Below are positions 8,750 to 17,608 of a DNA stretch of 64,000 nt, in pieces. The position numbers and the translations under genes were made by a program. The notes under the pieces are model-generated. The model searched no databases, was not told the DNA's origin, and was given only the letters and a program-made list of their open reading frames with translations. Location of the stretch: the NCBI RefSeq assembly GCF_016860545.1, contig NZ_BNEB01000006.1:124001-188000 (forward strand). The letters are read 5' to 3'. Position 1 is the first letter of the stretch; each line of letters begins with the position of its first letter. The stretch is from Streptomyces asoensis (GTDB taxonomy: Bacteria > Actinomycetota > Actinomycetes > Streptomycetales > Streptomycetaceae).

Positions 8750-9256
8750 ATGAGCGAGGGCGGGAACGTTCTGGACGAGCGACGGAACAGACCGGAGCAG
8801 GTCGGACCCGCGCCGTGGCTGGCGCTTGCCTGTCTGGTCGGGCTGTTCATGGCCTACCTCGTGCTGACGCACTTCACCGCAGAGCTGCGGGCGGCGCTGT
8901 GGGGCGAACCCGGGACCGTGACGGCAGCCGACTGCCGCACGTACGACAACACCGTGGCCAATGCGGGAACGTCGACGTCCTGCTCGGGTGCCTTCACCCC
9001 GGACGGCGGCGGCTCGTCGTTCGACGTCCCCGTCGAGGGCGACATCGATGCGCGACCGGTCCGCGCGCGGCTGGTGGACGGTACCTCGGGCACCGCGTAC
9101 GTCTCACCGACGCTGTGGGCGGGGGTGCTCCCGGTGGGGCTGTCCCTCCTCCTGGCCGCTCTCCCGGCGGTGGTGACGGTGAAGTACCTGCGCCGCGTCC
9201 GCGCACAGCGCCCTGGGGAGCCGCTTCACGGATCGGACGCAGAGTCGAGTGCGTGA
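8750..9256 (+). CDS. Two-helix membrane protein of unknown function
   Basis: A 168-residue protein. A first membrane segment lies near residues 22-40 (WLALACLVGLFMAYLVL) and a second near 120-145 (VLPVGLSLLLAALPAVVTV). Between them is an extracytoplasmic loop of about 75 residues with two cysteines (ADCRTYDN, STSCSGAF) that could form a disulfide. The topology resembles small Streptomyces membrane proteins annotated only as hypothetical. ATG 8750 has AGGG just upstream; GTG 8744 is an alternative. Confidence 0.7.
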   Translation: MSEGGNVLDERRNRPEQVGPAPWLALACLVGLFMAYLVLTHFTAELRAALWGEPGTVTAADCRTYDNTVANAGTSTSCSGAFTPDGGGSSFDVPVEGDIDARPVRARLVDGTSGTAYVSPTLWAGVLPVGLSLLLAALPAVVTVKYLRRVRAQRPGEPLHGSDAESSA

Positions 9257-9318
9257 TCGACGACGACGAGCACGACGGGTTGGCTTCGACGGGCCCTGCC
9301 TGTCCAGGTCTGTCCCTG

Positions 9319-9792
9319 TCACAGCCGGCGGCCGGCGACATCCCCGCCGGGGTCGTCGGCCAGCACGATCGCCGTGGTGATCCGCTTGCCCACCGGTTCG
9401 CGGTGGACGGCGAAGCTCTGGCAGACCGCCATCACGATCTCCAGCCCGTGCTGGCCTATCCGGGTCGGGTCAGGCGCAAGGACGGCGGGCGGGGTCGGGT
9501 TGCTGTCCCAGACGGTCACCTCGACGGCGCCGCCGCTGATCTCCAGGGTGAGCAGGCAGGTGCCGGGTGCGTACTTGCGGGCGTTGGTGACGAGCTCGCT
9601 GACCACGAGCTGCACCGTTCCCATGGCGCGGCCGGAGACCGGAAGCCCGTGCAGCGCCTGGACGTCGGTGAGGAACGTGCGGGCCAGGTCGCGGGCGACG
9701 GCGATGTCCTCGCTGCCCTCGAACGCTCCGGACACCGACAGGACGTCCCGCAGGACCAAGGACCCGCCCTTGTTCTCCGCTGTCTGCTCCAT
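9319..9792 (-). CDS. HATPase_c_2 anti-sigma-factor-type ATP-binding protein
   Basis: A 157-residue single-domain GHKL ATPase of the RsbW/SpoIIAB-like group that Streptomyces carries in many copies. The N-box is ELVTNARKYAP, the D-box VTVWDSNP and the G-box IGQHGLEIV. Such proteins bind or phosphorylate anti-sigma antagonists (STAS proteins) or act as stand-alone kinases. A STAS protein is encoded 2.3 kb away at 12062, but the genes are not in one operon. It runs convergent to the membrane protein gene. Confidence 0.85.
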   Translation of the reverse strand: MEQTAENKGGSLVLRDVLSVSGAFEGSEDIAVARDLARTFLTDVQALHGLPVSGRAMGTVQLVVSELVTNARKYAPGTCLLTLEISGGAVEVTVWDSNPTPPAVLAPDPTRIGQHGLEIVMAVCQSFAVHREPVGKRITTAIVLADDPGGDVAGRRL

Positions 9793-10142
9793 GCCGGTCC
9801 GCCTCCCCGTGCTCTGATGTGCCTTGCCGCGTTTACCCCCGAACCTTCACTTCAGGCGCGGGCAGGTCAGGGGCGGCAGACCAGTGCGCCGCCCGGGCTG
9901 CCTGCGGCCTTGGCCCCGGCCTGCCGGGCTGCGGCTTCGGCCTTGGCCTTCACTCGGATCGGGGAGCTCGTCCTGCACCCGGACTGCGGTCCCGGCCACT
10001 GGAGCCAATGACGCAAGAGGAGATGCGGGGGGCGTGGCGGGTGAGCCGGGCGCCGGCCAGGTGGCCGGCGTCGACGCCGTTGAGGCCGGCCTCGCCGACA
10101 GGCCGGGGCCACGCTCCTTCACCCTCGGGCCGCGGAGGTGGG
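9793..10142. other. Intergenic region, no supported gene
   Basis: These 350 bases lie upstream of the HATPase gene and downstream of the MerR gene. Reading frames here are arginine/proline-rich and lack ribosome sites. An alanine-rich minus-strand frame near 9867-9990 (RVKAKAEAAARQAG) looks protein-like but has no clear start. It could be a decayed C-terminus. Confidence 0.5.
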
Positions 10143-10520
10143 TCACGCTGGGGTGAGCAGCTCTGCGTGGCCCGTTCGCCGGAGGTATTCGATCACCGCG
10201 TCTCGGCTCTTCTCCAGGCACACGATCCTGTTCTCGACGACGCGCAGCTCGCGAGCGAGCTCCTGTGCCAGGGTCTGGGTGCACGCGCCTGCTGCGTCCT
10301 GGGCCGAGGGAGCCTCGATGTCCAGCACGATCTTGATCATCCTTGTCGACAGACCAGCCTCGACGAGCGCCCGGACGTGACGTGCGTGCTCGACCTGGTC
10401 CTCGGAGTAGTCGCGGTAACCGTTGGTTGACCGCGACGACTCGATGAGCCCCTGCTGTTCGTAGTAGCGGAGCATCCGAGCCGGGGCTCCTGTTTTTTGG
10501 GCGGCCTCACTGATCTTCAT
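10143..10520 (-). CDS. MerR family transcriptional regulator
   Basis: A 125-residue MerR protein. The winged helix is at residues 1-70 (MKISEAAQKTGAPARMLRYYEQQGL, then SEDQVEHARHVRALVEAGLS), followed by a dimerisation coiled coil. A lone Cys (GACTQT) and a second (RIVCLEK) are seen, but no CXXC metal site. GAGGAG lies 8 bases before the ATG at 10520. The divergent promoter at 10549-10580 has the over-long spacer and centred palindrome typical of MerR-activated promoters. The target is therefore probably the NmrA-type gene at 10644. Confidence 0.9.
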   Translation of the reverse strand: MKISEAAQKTGAPARMLRYYEQQGLIESSRSTNGYRDYSEDQVEHARHVRALVEAGLSTRMIKIVLDIEAPSAQDAAGACTQTLAQELARELRVVENRIVCLEKSRDAVIEYLRRTGHAELLTPA

Positions 10521-10548
10521 CACTCGCTCCTCCTCGTCAGCCGACGAC

Positions 10549-10580
10549 TTGACCTTGACACTGATGTCAAAGTTTACGGT
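10549..10580 (+). promoter_or_regulatory. MerR-type promoter with 20-bp spacer
   Basis: TTGACC (10549-10554) and TACGGT (10575-10580) are separated by 20 bases instead of the usual 17. The spacer holds the inverted repeat TTGACA-N4-TGTCAA (10555-10570). This is the geometry by which MerR-family proteins twist and activate promoters. It reads toward the oxidoreductase gene at 10644. Confidence 0.65.
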
Positions 10581-10643
10581 GATTCTCGAGACCCCAGCGA
10601 CCAGAACACACTGGGGCAAGACGAATACGGCAGGGACCTTCTG

Positions 10644-11585
10644 ATGACCGACTACAGCTCGAACTCCACCTCCCGGGACATCCTCATCATCGGAGCCGGG
10701 GAGCTCGGCATGCCCGTCATCCGCAACGTCGTCCGACGAGCGAAGGACGTGGAGGGCTCCTCCGTGAGCGTGCTTCTGCGGGCCGGCGCCCTCGCGTCCA
10801 CTGCACCCGACAAGCAACGCGACGTCGCTGAGATCGAGAACCTGGGCGTGAAGATCGTCGAAGGGGACCTCGTGAAGAACACCGTCGACGAGCTCGCCTC
10901 CCTCTTCGCCGACTACGACACGGTCATCGGGTGCACGGGTATCACCGCCGGCCTCGAGACCCCCATGAAGGTCGCCCAGGCAGCCCTCCAGGCACGGATC
11001 CCGCGGTACTTCCCGTGGCAGTTCGGCGTCGACTTCGACGTCATCGGCCGAGGAAGCCCGCAGGACATCTTCGACTCCCAGCTGGACGTCCGTGACCTGC
11101 TCCGGTCCCAGGACCGGACCGAGTGGGTCATCATCTCCACCGGCATGTTCATGAACTACCTCTTCGAGCCCGGCTCGGGCATGGTGGACCTGCCCAACGA
11201 CACCGTCAACGCACTGGGAAGCCTCGAGACGGCGGTCACCGTGACGACACCCGAAGACATCGGCGTCCTGACCGCGGACATCCTCTTCGCCGAACCTCGT
11301 ATCCGCGACGAGATCGTCTACCTCGCCGGTGACACCATCACCTACGGCGAGCTGGCCGAAACGCTCGAGACCGTGCTGGAGCGTCCGTTCCGCCGTGTGG
11401 TGTGGACGGTTCCGTCGCTGCTCGACGAGCTGGCCGCCGACCCGGACAACATGACGCGGAAGTACCGGGCGGTCTTCGCACAGGGCCGCGGCGTCGCGTG
11501 GGCGAAGGACGACACCTACAACGCACGCCGCGCGATCCCCGTGACCGGCCTCCGCCAGTGGGTCGAGAAGAACCTCGCCGGCTGA
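10644..11585 (+). CDS. NmrA / isoflavone-reductase-like NAD(P)-binding protein
   Basis: A 313-residue protein with an N-terminal Rossmann motif ILIIGAGELGMPVI and the family's FPWQFGVDFDVIG block. The central ISTGMFMNYLFEP region resembles aromatic-alcohol or isoflavone reductases. It may reduce an aromatic or quinone-like compound, or act as a redox sensor as NmrA does. The ATG at 10644 has AGGGA 8 bases upstream. It is divergent from the MerR gene and appears to be its target. Confidence 0.85.
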   Translation: MTDYSSNSTSRDILIIGAGELGMPVIRNVVRRAKDVEGSSVSVLLRAGALASTAPDKQRDVAEIENLGVKIVEGDLVKNTVDELASLFADYDTVIGCTGITAGLETPMKVAQAALQARIPRYFPWQFGVDFDVIGRGSPQDIFDSQLDVRDLLRSQDRTEWVIISTGMFMNYLFEPGSGMVDLPNDTVNALGSLETAVTVTTPEDIGVLTADILFAEPRIRDEIVYLAGDTITYGELAETLETVLERPFRRVVWTVPSLLDELAADPDNMTRKYRAVFAQGRGVAWAKDDTYNARRAIPVTGLRQWVEKNLAG

Positions 11586-12061
11586 CGCACTCTCCGCCCC
11601 TGCACCGGCCGGCTCCCCCGGCGGGCGCGATCCGGCTCCCCGCTGGGGCAAGCGGATTCCAGCCCGCCGACACGCACCACGCGGCGTGCCCCCCTGGCAA
11701 CGCGCGTGAACCAACAAAGGACACGACCACCCGTGCCAGGCCGACTCCCCCAGCAAGACCTTCTGATCAACGGCCGGTACAACCGCAGGCCATGCAACGG
11801 CCAAAGCCCGCCCGGCCCTCGGTGGTGCCGCAGTCGGTCGGCAGACACACCACCGCCCGCATCTCCCTGTTCGAGCCGCCCCGCATCAGCACCCCGCCCC
11901 TGACGACCATGTCCACCGGGCAGACCCGAAGCGTCACACCCACTCCGTGTACATGCCTGGACCATGTTGTCCGGCGACGGCGCGTGCGCATCGGTCCGGG
12001 CGCGTGGGGCAGACTCATCCCCTCAGGCCCGAACGCGGGCGCGCCCAGGACAGCCGAGGAC
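11586..12061. other. Intergenic region, no supported gene
   Basis: These 476 bases lie between the NmrA-type gene and the STAS gene. Codon-position composition is not gene-like and no frame shows a ribosome site with a recognisable product. It presumably holds the STAS promoter, but no clear -35/-10 pair was found. Confidence 0.5.
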
Positions 12062-12427
12062 ATGGTGAGCGACAACGACGTAGCGGGCAGACCGGAGCTC
12101 TTCATCGAGGAGCGCTTCGTCGACGGGGCCCGTGTGGTGAGCGTGCGGGGCGAGATCGACCACGACGGCAAGGACGTCCTGCGCAGTGTCCTGCTGTCCG
12201 GCGCCGGCGCGGCGCCTGCCCGGCTGGTGGTGGACCTCAGCGGTGTCCCGTTCATGGACTCCAGCGGTATCAACGTCTTCGTCGCCGCCCACCAGGCCGT
12301 CTCCGGCACCGCAGGCTGGGTGCGAATCGCCGCGGCCCAGGAACCCGTTCTGCGTGTCCTCGAGCTGGTCGGCGTCGACGCGGTCATCACCTGTCACCCG
12401 ACCCTGGAACAGGCATTGCGCCCCTGA
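12062..12427 (+). CDS. STAS-domain anti-anti-sigma factor
   Basis: A protein of 120-121 residues. It has the STAS core EIDHDGKDVLRSVL and the phosphorylatable serine loop DLSGVPFMDSSGINVF, the place where RsbV, SpoIIAA and BldG are phosphorylated. It would bind an anti-sigma factor when unphosphorylated. Two starts compete: ATG 12062 and the in-frame GTG 12065. GAGGA is better spaced for the GTG. No partner kinase is adjacent; a HATPase gene is 2.3 kb upstream on the other strand. Confidence 0.88.
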   Translation: MVSDNDVAGRPELFIEERFVDGARVVSVRGEIDHDGKDVLRSVLLSGAGAAPARLVVDLSGVPFMDSSGINVFVAAHQAVSGTAGWVRIAAAQEPVLRVLELVGVDAVITCHPTLEQALRP

Positions 12428-12545
12428 GCGGGCGCTGTCCGGATGAGCCCGGGGAGCCGTCCTGGCGCCTGTGCCCGCGCCGGCAGGCAGGCCCTGGCAC
12501 GAGCGCGGCTCCGGCGGTGTGTCCGGGGACGGTCGGACGTGGACG

Positions 12546-13097
12546 TCAGATGTGGACCTTGCCGAAGATGTGGTTGGCGGGGGCGTGAGGGTCGTCGCCG
12601 TAGAAGAACTCTTCGAGTGCCCGGTGGAACTCCTCGCGGTCCAGTCCGCCGGAGCCGTCGAGGTCCAGAGCGGCGAAGACGGCGGCGCAGTCCTGGCCGG
12701 GGACGGCGGCGACCGAGTCGAACATCTGCTGGAACTCGGCCTGGTCGATCTTGCCGTCCGCGTTGAGGTCGACGAGGTCGAAGAAGCAGTTGGTGACCGG
12801 CTCGATCTGGTGCGGGTAGAGCGCGCGGTCGGTCAGGACGCTCTTGAAGCCTTCGGTCATCTCCCGCACGTCGACCTTTCCGTCGCCGTCCTGGTCCATC
12901 GGGGCGATGACGTTCGACCAGAACTGGTCCATACCCTCGGTGAGCCGGCGGGCGGTCTCCGGGTCGGGAGTGGTCTCGCGGGCGTTGATGTAGCGCTCGC
13001 TCATCATGCGGACGTCGCGCTGGGTGATGAATCCGTCGCCGTCGACGTCGGCGCCCCTGAACCACTGGCCGTACTTGAGGTCTTGAAGTGCAGTCAT
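12546..13097 (-). CDS. Four-EF-hand calcium-binding protein (calerythrin/CASA type)
   Basis: A 183-residue acidic protein with four EF-hand loops: DVDGDGFITQRD near residue 17, DQDGDGKVDVRE near 67, DLNADGKIDQAE near 112 and DLDGSGGLDREE near 145. This spacing matches actinobacterial calerythrin-like proteins, which buffer or sense cytoplasmic calcium and resemble eukaryotic sarcoplasmic calcium-binding proteins. The third loop has Ala at the usual Asp/Gly position but keeps its liganding residues. No signal peptide. It is a single gene with no obvious partner. Confidence 0.92.
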   Translation of the reverse strand: MTALQDLKYGQWFRGADVDGDGFITQRDVRMMSERYINARETTPDPETARRLTEGMDQFWSNVIAPMDQDGDGKVDVREMTEGFKSVLTDRALYPHQIEPVTNCFFDLVDLNADGKIDQAEFQQMFDSVAAVPGQDCAAVFAALDLDGSGGLDREEFHRALEEFFYGDDPHAPANHIFGKVHI

Positions 13098-13230
13098 GGC
13101 TGCGGATCGTAATCACCGGTTCCGGCGGCGCAGGCGTCCGCGGGGAGGGCGGGCGCAGGGCGGGCCTGCCGGCCGGGCGCCCGGTGACGGTGAACACGGC
13201 AGACGTGCCCGTCGCGGAGGGGGCTTCGGT

Positions 13231-15543
13231 TCAGTGTTCGAGGTGTGGTGGTGTGAAGGCGAGTACCTCCTCGAGCGGCCCGTCGTAGGCCTCGACGTCG
13301 ACGAGTGCGCTGTGTGCGCTGGGTCCCTGGGACAGACGGGAGCAGCCGCGGTCGCCGGTGAGGGTGTTGGGGTTGCCGTGGCGGTCCAGGGTTCCGCTGC
13401 GGCCCGGCTGGGCCGGGTCCCACCACGCTCCGGTGGACAGCTGGACGACGCCGGGCATGACGGCGTCCGACAGGATCGCGCCCGCCAGGCAGCTGCCCCG
13501 GTCGTTGAAGACGCGCACGATCACGCCGTCGTCGATGCCGCGTGCTGCCGCGTCCTGCGGGTTGATCGTCACGGGCTCGCGGCCGTGGATCTTCGACTTG
13601 AGGCTGTGGCCGCCGTTGTCGTACTGGCTGTGCAGGCGGGAGGCGGGCTGGTTCGAGATCAGGTGCAGCGGGAAGCGGCTCGCCAGGCCGGCGCGGAGCC
13701 ACTCCACGGGTTCGAACCACGCCGGATGTCCGGTGCAGTCGTCGTAGCCGAACGAGTCGATCTTTTCGGAGAAGATCTCGATCCGGCCCGAGGGGGTCGT
13801 CAGGGGGAAGCGCTGCGGATCGGCGCGCAGTGCTGCGAAGCTGCCGGGGAACGGCCCGCCGAGGGACGGCAGTTCGACGCCGCGGGCGCGTTGCCAGAAG
13901 TCGTCGAAGTCCGGCAGGGCCGCGTCGTCGCCGAGGTCCGCACGGGTCCGGGTGTAGAGGTGGCGGACCCATTCGATCTCGCAACGTCCTTGGGTGAATG
14001 CGTGCTCGTAGCCGAGCCGGGCCGCCAGAGCGGCGAAGATCCGGTGGTCGGTGCGTGCCTGGCCGGCCGGTTCGCGGACCTTCGGCATCGCGACGAGGTG
14101 GGGGTCGGAGAATCCCGCGGCGAAGTCGTCGCGCTCCAGGCTGGTCGCGACGGGGAGCACGATGTCGGCGAACTTCGCGGTGGTGTTCCACCAGGCTTCG
14201 TGGACCACCACGGTGTCCGGGCGCTGCCAGGCCCGGGTGAGGCGGTGGAGGTCCTGGTGGTGGTGGAAGGGGTTTCCGCCGCACCAGTAGATCAGGCGCA
14301 GGTCGGGCAGGGTCAGGCGCCGGCCGTCGTAGTCGATGGTGGTGCCCGGTTCCAGCAGGGTGTCGGCGATCCGGGCGACCGGGATGAAGTCCGTGACAGG
14401 GTTCGCCGCCTGCGGCATCGACGCCACGGGCGGGCGGCCGGGGGCGACACCGGTCGCGTCCATCGTCGCGTAGCCCGCGCCCCAGCCGCAGCCGGGCCGG
14501 CCCAGTGAGCCCGCCATGGCGGCCAGGACGACCGACATCCAGATCGGCTGCTCGCCGTGGTCCGCGCGCTGTACGGCGTAGTTGACCATGACGAGGGAGC
14601 GCTGTGCGGACAGGCGGCGGGCGAGATCGGTGATGGTGTCGCGGTGGATGCCGGTGATGCGCGCGGCCCAGTCGGCGTTCTTGGCGATGCCGTCCGCGTC
14701 GCCGGTCAGGTAGGGGGTGAAGCGGTCGAACCCCTCGCAGCAGCGGGTGAGGAAGTCCTCGTCGTGCCAGTCGTTGACCAGCATGGTGTGGGCGATGCCG
14801 AGCATCAGGGCGGTGTCGGTGTTGGGGACGACCGGCAGCCACTCGGCGTCCAGGAAGCCGGCGGTGTCGCTGCGGATCGGGCTCACGTTGACGAACCGCA
14901 CCCCGGCCTCACGGCACTTGCGTTGCAGGTCCCGTGTCTGGTGGCGGGCCAGTCCGCCGGGGTTGATCTGGCTGTTCTTCAGGGCCAGTCCCCCGAACGC
15001 CACCACGAGCTCACAGCTCTCGGCGATCTCGTCCCACATCGGCATCCGGGACTGGTAGCTCCACGGAGCCCCGCCGATCACATGCGGAAGGACGACCTCG
15101 AGGGCTGCGGTGCTGTAGGTGTTGCGCGAGTCGGTGTAGCCGCCGCCGAGCGCCAGGAAACGCTGGAGCTGGCTTTGCGCGTTGTGGAATCCGCCCGCGC
15201 TGGCCCATCCGTACGAGCCGCCGAACACCGCGCTGTCGCCGTGCTGTGCGCGGACGCGGCGCAGTTCGTCGCTCACCAGTGTGAGCGCTTCGTCCCAGCC
15301 GACCTCCACGAAGGCGTCGGAGCCTCTGGCGGTGTCACCGGCGCGCGGTAAGCCGTCGAGCCATCCTTTGCGTACCGCGGGACGCAGTATCCGCGCGCTG
15401 TCCTCGGCGGCCGTCACCATGCCCGGGCCGATCGGCGAGGGGGCGGGGTCATCGCCGCGGGGCTCGATGCGCACCAGCCGGCCCGCATCGACCACGGCCT
15501 CGAAACTGCCCCAGTGCGTCGCCACCGGCATGCGTCGTTCCAC
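13231..15543 (-). CDS. Molybdopterin oxidoreductase, BisC / DMSO-TMAO-reductase type
   Basis: A 770-residue molybdenum enzyme with bis-MGD cofactor. There is no N-terminal iron-sulfur cysteine motif and no twin-arginine signal. This matches cytoplasmic biotin-sulfoxide reductase (BisC) rather than the exported TMAO or DMSO enzymes. The GSYGWASAGGFHNAQSQ block contains the serine that ligates Mo in this group. The C-terminal QPASRLHSQYDNG and DRGSCLAGAILSD regions belong to the cofactor-binding domain. It probably repairs oxidised biotin or methionine or reduces N-/S-oxides. The start is GTG 15543 with GAGG nearby; ATG 15531 is possible. Confidence 0.88.
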   Translation of the reverse strand: MERRMPVATHWGSFEAVVDAGRLVRIEPRGDDPAPSPIGPGMVTAAEDSARILRPAVRKGWLDGLPRAGDTARGSDAFVEVGWDEALTLVSDELRRVRAQHGDSAVFGGSYGWASAGGFHNAQSQLQRFLALGGGYTDSRNTYSTAALEVVLPHVIGGAPWSYQSRMPMWDEIAESCELVVAFGGLALKNSQINPGGLARHQTRDLQRKCREAGVRFVNVSPIRSDTAGFLDAEWLPVVPNTDTALMLGIAHTMLVNDWHDEDFLTRCCEGFDRFTPYLTGDADGIAKNADWAARITGIHRDTITDLARRLSAQRSLVMVNYAVQRADHGEQPIWMSVVLAAMAGSLGRPGCGWGAGYATMDATGVAPGRPPVASMPQAANPVTDFIPVARIADTLLEPGTTIDYDGRRLTLPDLRLIYWCGGNPFHHHQDLHRLTRAWQRPDTVVVHEAWWNTTAKFADIVLPVATSLERDDFAAGFSDPHLVAMPKVREPAGQARTDHRIFAALAARLGYEHAFTQGRCEIEWVRHLYTRTRADLGDDAALPDFDDFWQRARGVELPSLGGPFPGSFAALRADPQRFPLTTPSGRIEIFSEKIDSFGYDDCTGHPAWFEPVEWLRAGLASRFPLHLISNQPASRLHSQYDNGGHSLKSKIHGREPVTINPQDAAARGIDDGVIVRVFNDRGSCLAGAILSDAVMPGVVQLSTGAWWDPAQPGRSGTLDRHGNPNTLTGDRGCSRLSQGPSAHSALVDVEAYDGPLEEVLAFTPPHLEH

Positions 15544-15791
15544 CGTGCCTCAACTCCCTCCCTGAGGTCCGTCCGGCTCTCGAACAACGGCCGCTGCGCC
15601 ACAGGGGTTTCGCGTCGGTCAGCGGTCCGCCCGACTCAGGCTCCCCCCGGCGGATGCGGCCCAATCCTGCCGGTTCGTACGATTCCTGCCGCCGGCGCCC
15701 GGGCGGAGCACGGCACGGTCATCACATCGCCTGCAAGCCCTTGGCCGGCACGGAGAGGCCGCCGGTCCGCAACGCGCGCGCCCTGCGCCGG

Positions 15792-16703
15792 TCAGGTCTG
15801 GGGCGGGGTCACCGGTGGCACCGGCGGTACCGCGCCGCGCGCCCGCAGGTCGGCGGCGCCGCCCTCGCCGAGGACCCCGGTGGTCCGTTCCAACTCCTCG
15901 GACGGCAGCGCCGACAACGACCGCCGTGCCACCGCCGACACCACCAGCGGCAGCACCGGACGCAGCGGCTGCACCAGACGCAGCCACGGGGGCGCGTAGA
16001 CGCTGACCGCGCGCCGCTCCACCCCGCGCACCAGCCATCGGGCGACCTGCTCGGGGCTGTGCACGCGGCGGGCGGGGGCGGGCTGATGGGAACGCAGGGC
16101 CCGCAGCACCGGATGCTCGTCGAGGGCCGCGATCATGTCGGTGCCGGTCCAGTGCAGGTACGCGATGCCCACCCCCACGCCCGCCGGGCGCACCTCGGTG
16201 CGCAGGGCCTGGGCGAACGACTCCACGCCCGCCTTCGAGGCGCAGTAGGCGCTCATCAGCGGCGCCGAGCCGAACGCGGCGGTGGATGCCACCTGGAGGA
16301 AGTACCCGCCGGTGCGCACGAGTTGGGGCAGGAAGACGCGGGCGGTGTTCGCGCTCCCGATCAGGTTGACCTCGACCACCCGGTCGAACAGCGAGGCCGC
16401 GCACGTGGCGAACGGGCCCGCGGCGGCGATGCCCGCGTTGGCGACCACCACCGAGGCGGGCCCCAGCCGGGCATCGACGCTGCGGGCCGCGCCCTGGAGC
16501 GCCGCCTCGTCGGTGACGTCCACCTCGAAGCAGTGCGCCTCGGTCGGCAGCCCGGCCGCGACCTTGCGCAGCGAGTCGAGTTCCCGGCCCAGCAGCGCCA
16601 CCCGCATACCCCGCAGGGCCAGCCGGCGTGCCACCGCCGCTCCCACGCCGCGTGCCGCCCCGGTGACCACAGCGATCCGCGCGTACGGTCCGCCCTGCGC
16701 CAT
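15792..16703 (-). CDS. Short-chain dehydrogenase with C-terminal extension
   Basis: A 303-residue SDR. It has TGAARGVGAA for cofactor binding, NAG in VVANAGIAAAG, Ser in VASTAAF and Tyr/Lys in YCASK. The last 75 residues form an extra amphipathic segment (LRLVQPLRPVLPLVVSAVARR) seen in membrane-associated SDRs acting on lipids or retinol-like substrates. The ATG at 16703 has GGAGG 6 bases upstream. The downstream end of the arsenic gene arsI is 313 bases away on the same strand. No functional link is visible. Confidence 0.88.
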   Translation of the reverse strand: MAQGGPYARIAVVTGAARGVGAAVARRLALRGMRVALLGRELDSLRKVAAGLPTEAHCFEVDVTDEAALQGAARSVDARLGPASVVVANAGIAAAGPFATCAASLFDRVVEVNLIGSANTARVFLPQLVRTGGYFLQVASTAAFGSAPLMSAYCASKAGVESFAQALRTEVRPAGVGVGIAYLHWTGTDMIAALDEHPVLRALRSHQPAPARRVHSPEQVARWLVRGVERRAVSVYAPPWLRLVQPLRPVLPLVVSAVARRSLSALPSEELERTTGVLGEGGAADLRARGAVPPVPPVTPPQT

Positions 16704-17016
16704 GACCGCCTCCAGGCCCGTCCTTACGACACGACCCGCGCCGCACCGCGCACCCGGCCAGTCGACCACGCCCCCGCGCGGGCCGCCCGCCACCGCGAGC
16801 CACGAGGGTGACGGCACCGCGGTCCTGGGGGCCGTGGCTCGGGGGGCCGGGAGGACGGGTGCTGGGGGGGGGACGGTGGTCGCGGAGGTGAGGCCGGTGC
16901 CGCCGAGGGCGGCCAGGACCGGGCCCGTACGGCGCACCGCGCAGGCGGCGATGGCGGCGGCCGCTGCGGCGCCGAGCGTGCCCCGGAGCAGGTCGGGGCG
17001 GGCGCGCGCGGAGGGT
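16704..17016. other. Intergenic region between arsI and SDR
   Basis: These 313 bases have an open minus-strand frame that would extend the SDR N-terminus, but the SDR's strong ribosome site lies after it. An alanine-rich hydrophobic patch (LGAAAAAAIAACAV) may be remnant membrane-protein sequence. Nothing is supported. Confidence 0.45.
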
Positions 17017-17526
17017 TCAGCCGGTGCAGGCGCATCCGGCGGCTGCCTTGGCCTCGGCCGGGGTCCGGGCGGGGTCGACGCTCTGCTCGCCGGGGGTGCA
17101 GCAGCCGGTGGTCCCGCAGCAGGCGTCCGGTGCGCTGTCGGCGCTCTTGCCGAGGGTGTCGGCGTCGGCCTTGACCACGTAGACCTCCCACGGCTCCTTG
17201 CCGGGGCCGTGGACCCACACCTTGTCCTGGAGGGCGTAGCAGCAGGAGGTGTCGTTCTCCTCGAAGGTGGCCAGGCCGGCGTCCTTCAGGCGGGTGGTGG
17301 CGGCGTCGACCTGGTCGGTGGAGTCGACCTCGACTCCGAGGTGGTCCAGGCGGGTCTCCTCGCCGCTCTCGCCCTCGATGAGGACGAGCTTGAGCGGGGG
17401 CTCGGTGACGGCGAAGTTGGCGTAACCGGCGCGGCGCTTGGCGGGCTCGGTGCCGAAGAGCCGGGTGTAGAAGGCGATCGAGGCTTCGAGGTCGGCGACG
17501 CGCAGGGCGAGCTGGACACGGGACAT
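17017..17526 (-). CDS. arsI: ArsI/CadI-family metalloenzyme (organoarsenical C-As lyase)
   Basis: A 169-residue vicinal-oxygen-chelate protein. The N-terminal VQLALRVADLEASIAFYTRLFG is the ArsI/CadI start. The vicinal cysteines in NDTSCCYALQDKVWV are the arsenical-binding pair of ArsI. A tail with CCGTTGCC and a final CAC adds more thiols. ArsI is an Fe(II) dioxygenase that breaks the C-As bond of trivalent methyl- and aromatic arsenicals. The gene is divergent from arsR, and two matching operators lie between them (17549-17562, 17585-17600), so it should be induced by arsenic. CadI (cadmium-induced) is the alternative name. Confidence 0.9.
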   Translation of the reverse strand: MSRVQLALRVADLEASIAFYTRLFGTEPAKRRAGYANFAVTEPPLKLVLIEGESGEETRLDHLGVEVDSTDQVDAATTRLKDAGLATFEENDTSCCYALQDKVWVHGPGKEPWEVYVVKADADTLGKSADSAPDACCGTTGCCTPGEQSVDPARTPAEAKAAAGCACTG

Positions 17527-17548
17527 GGCGGTCTCCCAACGGCTTGTT

Positions 17549-17562
17549 TCGACATCTGTCGA
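17549..17562. promoter_or_regulatory. ArsR operator, arsI side
   Basis: TCGACATCTGTCGA: perfect 6-base arms around a 2-base centre, 23 bases before the arsI start. The same TCGACA-N2-TGTC core recurs at 17586-17599. Confidence 0.7.
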
Positions 17563-17584
17563 TACAGCCGACCTTGCCACCGAC

Positions 17585-17600
17585 ATCGACAGCTGTCAAT
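17585..17600. promoter_or_regulatory. ArsR operator, arsR side
   Basis: ATCGACAGCTGTCAAT is an inverted repeat with a single mismatched pair, ending 8 bases before the arsR start. Binding here would occlude the arsR promoter or initiation region, giving autorepression. Confidence 0.7.
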
Positions 17601-17608
17601 ATTGAAGA

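Noticed and set aside
15544..15791. Possible extra gene between the molybdoenzyme and SDR
   Set aside because: Frames there have no ribosome site or recognisable residues.
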